A DNA stretch of 64,000 nucleotides from G965216695 sp965216695 (GTDB taxonomy: Bacteria; Pseudomonadota; Gammaproteobacteria; Pseudomonadales; Azotimanducaceae): assembly GCA_965216695.1 (NCBI GenBank), contig OZ244212.1, positions 3,596,001 through 3,660,000 of the forward strand, written 5' to 3'. Position numbers and translations under genes: made by a program. Within the stretch, counting starts at the first letter, position 1. Each line of letters opens with the position of its first letter. This document shows, in pieces, positions 59,034 to 64,000 of the stretch. The notes beneath the pieces are model-generated. The model was not told the origin of the DNA, made no database searches, and was given only the letters and a program-made list of their open reading frames with translations.

Positions 59034-59933
59034 ATGATCGAGGTTCGGGAACTGACGCGTAAGTTCGGCGATTTCGTCGCCGTGGACGACGTCTCGTTCG
59101 AGATCGGCCAGGGGGAAATCGTCGGCCTGCTCGGCCACAACGGCGCGGGGAAAACGACGATCATGAAGATGCTGACGGGCTATCTGGAACCGTCCGCCGG
59201 TTCCGTACGCATAGACGGGATCGATGTGGAGCAGGATCCGGTTGCCGTGCAGGCACGCCTGGGATACTTGCCGGAGAATCTGCCGCTGTATCCGGAGCTG
59301 ACGGTGTCGGAGTATCTCGCGTACACCGCCGGCCTGCGGGACTGCGAAGCCGGGGACGCGGTTGCGCGCGCGGTAGATGCCTGCGATCTCGGTGAGAAAG
59401 CACTGGAACCGATCGCAACGCTGTCTAGAGGTTTCAAGCAACGCGTTGGCGTGGCGCAGGCGATCCTGCACCAGCCGCAATGCCTGATTCTGGATGAACC
59501 AACGAACGGACTCGACCCGAGCCAGACCCAGCACATGCGCGATCTGATCCGGCGTTTGGCAGACCACGCAACAGTGATTCTGTCGACGCACATCATGCAG
59601 GAGGTCGCGGCCGTGTGCGATCGTGCCCTGATTGTGCGTTCGGGGCGGCTGGCGATGGATGAGCGCCTCGAGAATCTCAGTGCGAGTACCGAACTCACAC
59701 TGCGTACCCGCAGTGACGTCGATCCGGTACCACGGCTCAGCCGCGTGCCAGGCGTCGGCAACGTGAATGCAGTCGGGGACGGTTCCTGGCGCATTGCCGT
59801 GGAAGGCACGCCGGAGGTGATCGCAGATCTGGTTGTACGGGAGTGTGTTGCGGCCGGGTATCCGGTGCACGAACTCGCGCCGTACCGGCAGGATCTCGAA
59901 GCTGTGTTTCGTCGCGTGAACGAGGAGGGTTGA
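59034..59933 (+). CDS. ABC transporter ATPase (Gld/Nos type)
   Basis: 299 residues. Walker A GHNGAGKTT, Q-loop region YLPENLPLYPEL, signature LSRGFKQRVGVAQA, Walker B LILDEPTNGLD. The C-terminal about 80 residues form the small regulatory domain seen in GldA-type exporter ATPases. ATG 59034 follows AAGGAGG at good spacing. It energises the fused permease encoded two bases downstream. Confidence 0.95.
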   Translation: MIEVRELTRKFGDFVAVDDVSFEIGQGEIVGLLGHNGAGKTTIMKMLTGYLEPSAGSVRIDGIDVEQDPVAVQARLGYLPENLPLYPELTVSEYLAYTAGLRDCEAGDAVARAVDACDLGEKALEPIATLSRGFKQRVGVAQAILHQPQCLILDEPTNGLDPSQTQHMRDLIRRLADHATVILSTHIMQEVAAVCDRALIVRSGRLAMDERLENLSASTELTLRTRSDVDPVPRLSRVPGVGNVNAVGDGSWRIAVEGTPEVIADLVVRECVAAGYPVHELAPYRQDLEAVFRRVNEEG

Positions 59934-59935
59934 GC

Positions 59936-62842
59936 GTGCACTGGCACATGATTCGACAAATCGCCCGGAAAGAAACCACGCTGTTCTTCTCATCCGCTAT
60001 CGGATACCTCTTTATCGGGTTATTCCTTGCCGTAACACTCGGTGTGGTGTTCTGGGTCGAGGCGTGGTTCGCCCGCAACGTCGCAGACGCCCGCCCGATG
60101 TTCGAGTGGATGCCGTTGTTGCTCGTGTTCCTGTGCTCTGCGCTAACGATGCGCATGTGGAGCGAGGAGCGGCGCACAGGCACGTTGGAGTTCGTGCTCA
60201 CTGTGCCGGTTACAACCTGGGATTTCGTGCTGGGGAAGTTCCTCGCTTGCTGGTCGCTGCTGGGCATCGCGCTGCTGTTGACGGTGCCATTTCCGGTCAC
60301 GGTGGCCTTTGTGGCGGACCTCGACTGGGGGCCGGTGATTGCCGGTTACGTAGCCGCCATGCTGCTCGGCGGCGCGTACATCGCGGTGGGCCTGTTCGTT
60401 AGCGCGCGCACGGACAGTCAGATCGTTAGCCTCATTCTGTCCGCAGTGTTGTGTGGGTTCTTCTATCTTATCGGTACCGGCGGTGTGACGGATTTCTTCG
60501 GCAATCGCGTTGGCGATGCACTGCGTGCATTTGGCACCGGCGCGCGGTTCGAATCGATTACGCGCGGCGTGCTCGACTTCCGCGATCTGTACTACTACCT
60601 GTCCATCACGGTGGCGTTCCTTGCGCTGAACATCTTCTCGCTCGAGAGCGGCCGGTGGAGTGCACGTGGTCGTGGTGCATCGCACCGCTTGTGGACGCTC
60701 GGCACGCTGCTGCTTGTCGCCAACCTGCTGTTTGCCAACGTCTGGCTGAGCCGCGTCAACGGATTGCGTGTGGACCTGACTCAGGGAAACATCTACTCGA
60801 TCTCGGATGCCACCCGTTCCTATCTCGCGCAGCTGCGCGAGCCGTTGCTGATTCGCGGCTACTTCAGCGACAAAACGCACCCGCTGCTGGCGCCGTTGGT
60901 GCCCCGCATGCGGGATCTTCTGAACGAATACGCTGTGGTCGGCGGTGACAATGTGCGTGTCGAGGTCATTGATCCGGCGGACCACCCGGAACTCGAAGAC
61001 GAGGCCAACGGCAAGTACGGCATCCGGCCGGTACCGTTTCAGGTTGCGGATCGGCACCAGGCGAGCCTCGTAAACTCGTATTTCGACGTGCTTGTGCGTT
61101 ACGGCGACGAGTACGAGGTGCTTGGATTCCGCGACCTGATCGACGTGAAGGCCGCGGGTGAGACCAATCTGGACGTGCGCCTGCGCAACCCCGAGTTCGA
61201 CCTGACGCGCAGCATCAAGAAGGTGATCTTTGCGTTTCAGGGCGGCGGTGACGTGTTCGCCAACATGGAGCAGCCGGTTGAATTTGTGGGATACGTGTCC
61301 TCGGACGCGGCACTGCCCGCACCGCTGGTGGAGTACCGCGGTGTGCTCGAAAGCGCTCTGGATGAGCTCGCGGAATCCAGCGATGGCAAGTTTCGATTTC
61401 GGTTCGTGGAACCCGAAGCGGACGGCGGGGCGGTAGCGGACGAAATCGGCCAGCAGTATGGCTTCCGACCGATGGCGACGTCGCTGTTCGACGACAATCT
61501 GTTCTACTTTTACCTGACGCTGTCACGCGACGACACAATCGTGCAGCTGTCGTTGCCGGAGGCGCTGGATGCGGAGGGTACTGCCCGTTCGTTGGATGAG
61601 GGGCTAAAGCGTTTTGCGACCGGGCTGCTGCGAACGGTGGGTATCAGCGCTCCGGAAGCGCCGCCACCCTACATGGGCCAGCAGATGGCGCAGACCAGCA
61701 CGTTCAACCAACTGCGCGACTACCTGGCCGCGGACCTGGGCGTTGAAACAGTGGATCTGGATGCTGGAGCGGTCCCCGAGGCGGTGGATGTATTGATCGT
61801 CGCGGACCCTTCCGGATTAACGCGCAAAGGGGTATTCGCGGTGGATCAGTTTCTGATGCGTGGCGGTACGGTCATGCTGGCGACTGCCCCGTTCGCGGCG
61901 TCCTTCGCTGCGCAGTCGCTCGCGGTAATGCCCCGCACGAGCGGCCTGGAAGAGTGGCTGGCGCACCACGGTGTGAGCATCGACAAGCAGATGGTGATGG
62001 ACCCGCAGAATGCGGCATTCCCGGTTCCCATCACCCGCAACGTCGGGGGATTCAGCTTCCAGGAACTGGTGATGCTCGACTACCCTTACTTTGTTGACGT
62101 GAGGTCCCCTGGACTGAACGAAGACAACCCGATCAACGCCGGGCTGAATCAGATGACGCTGTCGTGGCCGTCGCCGGTAACGGTGACGCTCCCTGATGAC
62201 ACCCCGCGCGCGACGGATACGCTGTTGTCGAGCTCGCCGGGAAGCTGGTTGAGCGATGATACCAACGTAATACCTCGGGTCGATGAGAACGGTTTGAGTG
62301 CGTTTGCGCCAACGGGTGAAACCGGTGCTTACGATATTGCGGTGGCTGTCGAAGGGCGGTTTGATTCGTTCTTTGCGGGCCAACGTTCGCCCCTGTTGGA
62401 CACGGATGAGGCGGATGCTGACGAATCTTCGGAGGAAGATGGCGCCGCGGAAGAAGAATCCGGCCTGGGCGTAGTGTCACAGGTAATTGAGCGGTCGCCG
62501 GAGTCGGCAAAACTGGTTGTGTTTGCATCGAACGGGTTTCTATCCGACCAGATTACCCGAATGGTCGGCTCCGCGGACGGCACGTTCTACACGAATTCGG
62601 TACAGATGATCGCGAATGCGGTGGATTGGGCTCTCGAAGACGAGACGCTTCTGTCGATCCGAGCGCGTGGCAACTTCAATCGCACGCTGCCGCCGATGGT
62701 GGACGACCGTCAGACGTTCATCGAGACGCTGAACTATCTTTTCGCAATCGCCGGGGTCGTTCTGGTGTACCTGATCTTCCGGATGCGACGCACGGGCCGG
62801 AAACAGCGGCATGCGAAGTGGTTTGCGGAGGCACGCACATGA
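59936..62842 (+). CDS. ABC permease fused to GldG-like auxiliary domain
   Basis: 968 residues from GTG 59936. The N-terminal about 250 residues are an ABC2-type permease (FSSAIGYLFIGLFLA, WSEERRTGTLEFVLTVPVT, six membrane segments). From about 280 comes a long periplasmic part of the GldG/ABC_transp_aux type (YSISDATRSYLAQLREPLLIRGYFSD, VRVEVIDPADHPELEDEANGKYG-like region, DVLIVADPSGLTRKG), ending in a C-terminal membrane helix (IAGVVLVYLIF). In other bacteria GldF and GldG are separate genes. An acidic low-complexity stretch lies near 820. Function outside gliding bacteria is unknown. Confidence 0.88.
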   Translation: MHWHMIRQIARKETTLFFSSAIGYLFIGLFLAVTLGVVFWVEAWFARNVADARPMFEWMPLLLVFLCSALTMRMWSEERRTGTLEFVLTVPVTTWDFVLGKFLACWSLLGIALLLTVPFPVTVAFVADLDWGPVIAGYVAAMLLGGAYIAVGLFVSARTDSQIVSLILSAVLCGFFYLIGTGGVTDFFGNRVGDALRAFGTGARFESITRGVLDFRDLYYYLSITVAFLALNIFSLESGRWSARGRGASHRLWTLGTLLLVANLLFANVWLSRVNGLRVDLTQGNIYSISDATRSYLAQLREPLLIRGYFSDKTHPLLAPLVPRMRDLLNEYAVVGGDNVRVEVIDPADHPELEDEANGKYGIRPVPFQVADRHQASLVNSYFDVLVRYGDEYEVLGFRDLIDVKAAGETNLDVRLRNPEFDLTRSIKKVIFAFQGGGDVFANMEQPVEFVGYVSSDAALPAPLVEYRGVLESALDELAESSDGKFRFRFVEPEADGGAVADEIGQQYGFRPMATSLFDDNLFYFYLTLSRDDTIVQLSLPEALDAEGTARSLDEGLKRFATGLLRTVGISAPEAPPPYMGQQMAQTSTFNQLRDYLAADLGVETVDLDAGAVPEAVDVLIVADPSGLTRKGVFAVDQFLMRGGTVMLATAPFAASFAAQSLAVMPRTSGLEEWLAHHGVSIDKQMVMDPQNAAFPVPITRNVGGFSFQELVMLDYPYFVDVRSPGLNEDNPINAGLNQMTLSWPSPVTVTLPDDTPRATDTLLSSSPGSWLSDDTNVIPRVDENGLSAFAPTGETGAYDIAVAVEGRFDSFFAGQRSPLLDTDEADADESSEEDGAAEEESGLGVVSQVIERSPESAKLVVFASNGFLSDQITRMVGSADGTFYTNSVQMIANAVDWALEDETLLSIRARGNFNRTLPPMVDDRQTFIETLNYLFAIAGVVLVYLIFRMRRTGRKQRHAKWFAEART

Positions 62843-63822
62843 AAGGACGCATTGGCATTCTATCCGTGCTGTTGGCGGTGCAACTCGCAATCGCCGCGGC
62901 GCTGATCTTTGTTCGCGCCGGCGCGGCCGGCGAATCGCCGGACCGTCTGCTCGCGTTGGATGCTGCGAACGTCGATCGGATCGTGCTGACGGACGGCGAA
63001 TCGGGCGAGGTGACGCTGGAACGTGGTGAGACCGGTTGGACGACGGCGGACGGATTGCCGGCCGACGACACCAAAGTGAGCGAGCTGATCGAGACATTCG
63101 GGTCGATGGACGCGCCGTGGCCCGTTGCGTCGACGCAGGGTGCGCGCGAGCGTTTCGAAGTCGACGACGACCGCTTTCAGCGCAGAGTGCGCTTTTATCA
63201 GGGCGACGCGGTCGCCGGCGAGGTCTTCCTGGGAACGTCGCCCGGCTACCGCCGGGTGCACGCGCGCGCAGCCGACTCGGACGACGTCTACGCAATCGAA
63301 TACGCCGTTCACCAGGTGCCGACCAATCCGGACGACTGGATGGACGCTGCGTTGTTAGCGATCGATGGGGACGTCTTGGGTGTCGACCGAGCCGGGGTAT
63401 GGACGTTGGAACGCGCCAGTGCTGACGCGCCGTGGACGTTGCGCGCAGGGGACGAGGCGCGTGTGGTAGACGAAACGGCCGCGGAGACGCTGGCCAAACG
63501 GTTCTCAGACTTGCGGGTGCTTGGCCGCGTCGAAGACCCCGGCGAATCCCGGGGAACGTTTGTGGTAACGAACGACGCGGGCGAGGAAACTAGTTACGAG
63601 TTTTTCCACGCGGAGGAAGGGGACACGTTCTCTGTCAGTGTTTCCAATCGAAATGGGCACTTCGAGGTTGCTGGCTATATTGCAGAGCAGATTCTCGTGG
63701 ACGAAGGCGCGCTGGAGGCTGCGCAAGACGGGAGCGTGGCCGGGGACGAGGCGACGGACACAGACACGGTATCGCAGGAAGCCGTGGAAAGCGCGCTCGA
63801 GGCAGTGCTGGAAGGCGGTTGA
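62839..63822 (+). CDS. DUF4340 protein
   Basis: 327 residues. N-terminal membrane anchor (LSVLLAVQLAIAAALIFV), then a periplasmic region with the repeat-like pattern VDRIVLTDGESGEVTLERGETGW typical of DUF4340, which accompanies Gld-type ABC systems. The C-terminus is acidic. ATG overlaps the permease stop (ATGA). Likely a periplasmic partner of the exporter. Confidence 0.9.
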   Translation: MKGRIGILSVLLAVQLAIAAALIFVRAGAAGESPDRLLALDAANVDRIVLTDGESGEVTLERGETGWTTADGLPADDTKVSELIETFGSMDAPWPVASTQGARERFEVDDDRFQRRVRFYQGDAVAGEVFLGTSPGYRRVHARAADSDDVYAIEYAVHQVPTNPDDWMDAALLAIDGDVLGVDRAGVWTLERASADAPWTLRAGDEARVVDETAAETLAKRFSDLRVLGRVEDPGESRGTFVVTNDAGEETSYEFFHAEEGDTFSVSVSNRNGHFEVAGYIAEQILVDEGALEAAQDGSVAGDEATDTDTVSQEAVESALEAVLEGG

Positions 63823-63837
63823 ATCCCTGACTAGCTA

Positions 63838-64000
63838 CTAGGCCATGCAGACCTGGTTTCGCCCCTTGTGCTTGGCGCGATAAAGCGCGCGGTCTGCCTC
63901 GTTCAGAACGTTGTCCAGGTGCTGGTGATCTCGGGTAACGGTTGCGACGCCGATACTGGTTGATACTTTGAACCGCTGACATCCGAGTTTTGTGGTGTCC
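63838..64000 (-). CDS. GGDEF-domain protein, C-terminal end (partial)
   Basis: Only the last 53 residues are visible; the gene continues beyond the right edge. The pattern KVSTSIGVATVTRDH followed by EADRALYRAKHKGRNQV is the end of a GGDEF diguanylate cyclase. The GG(D/E)EF loop itself lies outside the window, so activity and sensor domains cannot be judged. It converges with the DUF4340 gene. Confidence 0.88.
   Translation of the reverse strand, partial: DTTKLGCQRFKVSTSIGVATVTRDHQHLDNVLNEADRALYRAKHKGRNQVCMA

Noticed and set aside
1..64000. tRNA, rRNA or CRISPR arrays
   Set aside because: No cloverleaf-like tRNA, rRNA stretch or regularly spaced repeats were found by eye; a covariance-model scan would be needed to exclude small RNAs.

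Overview
The window reads as a chromosomal segment of a Gammaproteobacterium. The flanks are GC-rich, the genes are densely packed with many 4-base ATGA/GTGA overlaps, and the gene set fits: OmpW porin, TesB, SahR-type regulator with AhcY, OxyR, a TfoX C-terminal domain and a DUF6316-like small protein. No rRNA, tRNA or CRISPR array was seen, and I cannot place the organism below class.

Layout. 1-5.5 kb (minus): an operon-like run of TesB thioesterase, MFS carrier, MoxR ATPase, CoxE-type VWA protein and the start of a peptide-binding (SBP family 5) protein. 5.7-13.3 kb (plus): a catabolic block with a Baeyer-Villiger-type monooxygenase, CBS protein, two Rieske oxygenases, OmpW, a luciferase-like monooxygenase and an epoxide-hydrolase-like enzyme. 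13.4-21.5 kb: an accessory island with visibly lower GC. It holds a truncated, frameshifted Rhs protein with a metallopeptidase-like toxin tip, its putative immunity gene, a displaced orphan toxin tip cut by an IS3 remnant, a second putative immunity gene, broken genes, a glutathione-transferase gene plus a decayed partial copy, and a two-gene unit framed by a 26-bp palindromic repeat.

21.5-27.1 kb: SDR, then a methionine-cycle locus. sahR-ahcY (minus) and a methionine-type aminotransferase, omega-amidase and c-type cytochrome (plus) diverge from a perfect 22-bp palindrome. 27.3-31.3 kb: LRAT-like protein, RluA-type pseudouridine synthase, P450, P-loop ATPase and a membrane protein. 31.4-34.8 kb: a peroxide-defence set (OxyR, DUF3501, GlpC-like Fe-S protein, rubrerythrin). 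35-40 kb: DMT and MFS carriers, HMG-CoA synthase with type I IPP isomerase (mevalonate-pathway signature), and a second luciferase-like enzyme.

40.2-49.2 kb: a DUF6316-like protein, type 2 isoleucyl-tRNA synthetase, a Rieske protein with reversed domain order, a structured 0.4-kb leader, and an operon joining a catalytically degenerate GH78-like protein to a cobalt-type nitrile hydratase and its activator. 49-58.8 kb: ordinary housekeeping genes (SelU, Sel1-repeat lipoprotein, MsrA, Hsp70-like ATPase, NUDIX, thioesterase, MAPEG, hydrolases, NnrU). 59-63.8 kb: an ABC exporter of the Gld type with a fused permease/auxiliary subunit and a DUF4340 protein. The window ends in the C-terminus of a GGDEF protein.

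Most catalytic genes fit hydrophobic-compound oxidation. The most unusual features are the Rhs toxin array, the repeat-framed cassette, the SahR operator locus, the reversed-order Rieske protein and the GH78/nitrile hydratase operon. All calls come from reading the sequence; no database search was run.
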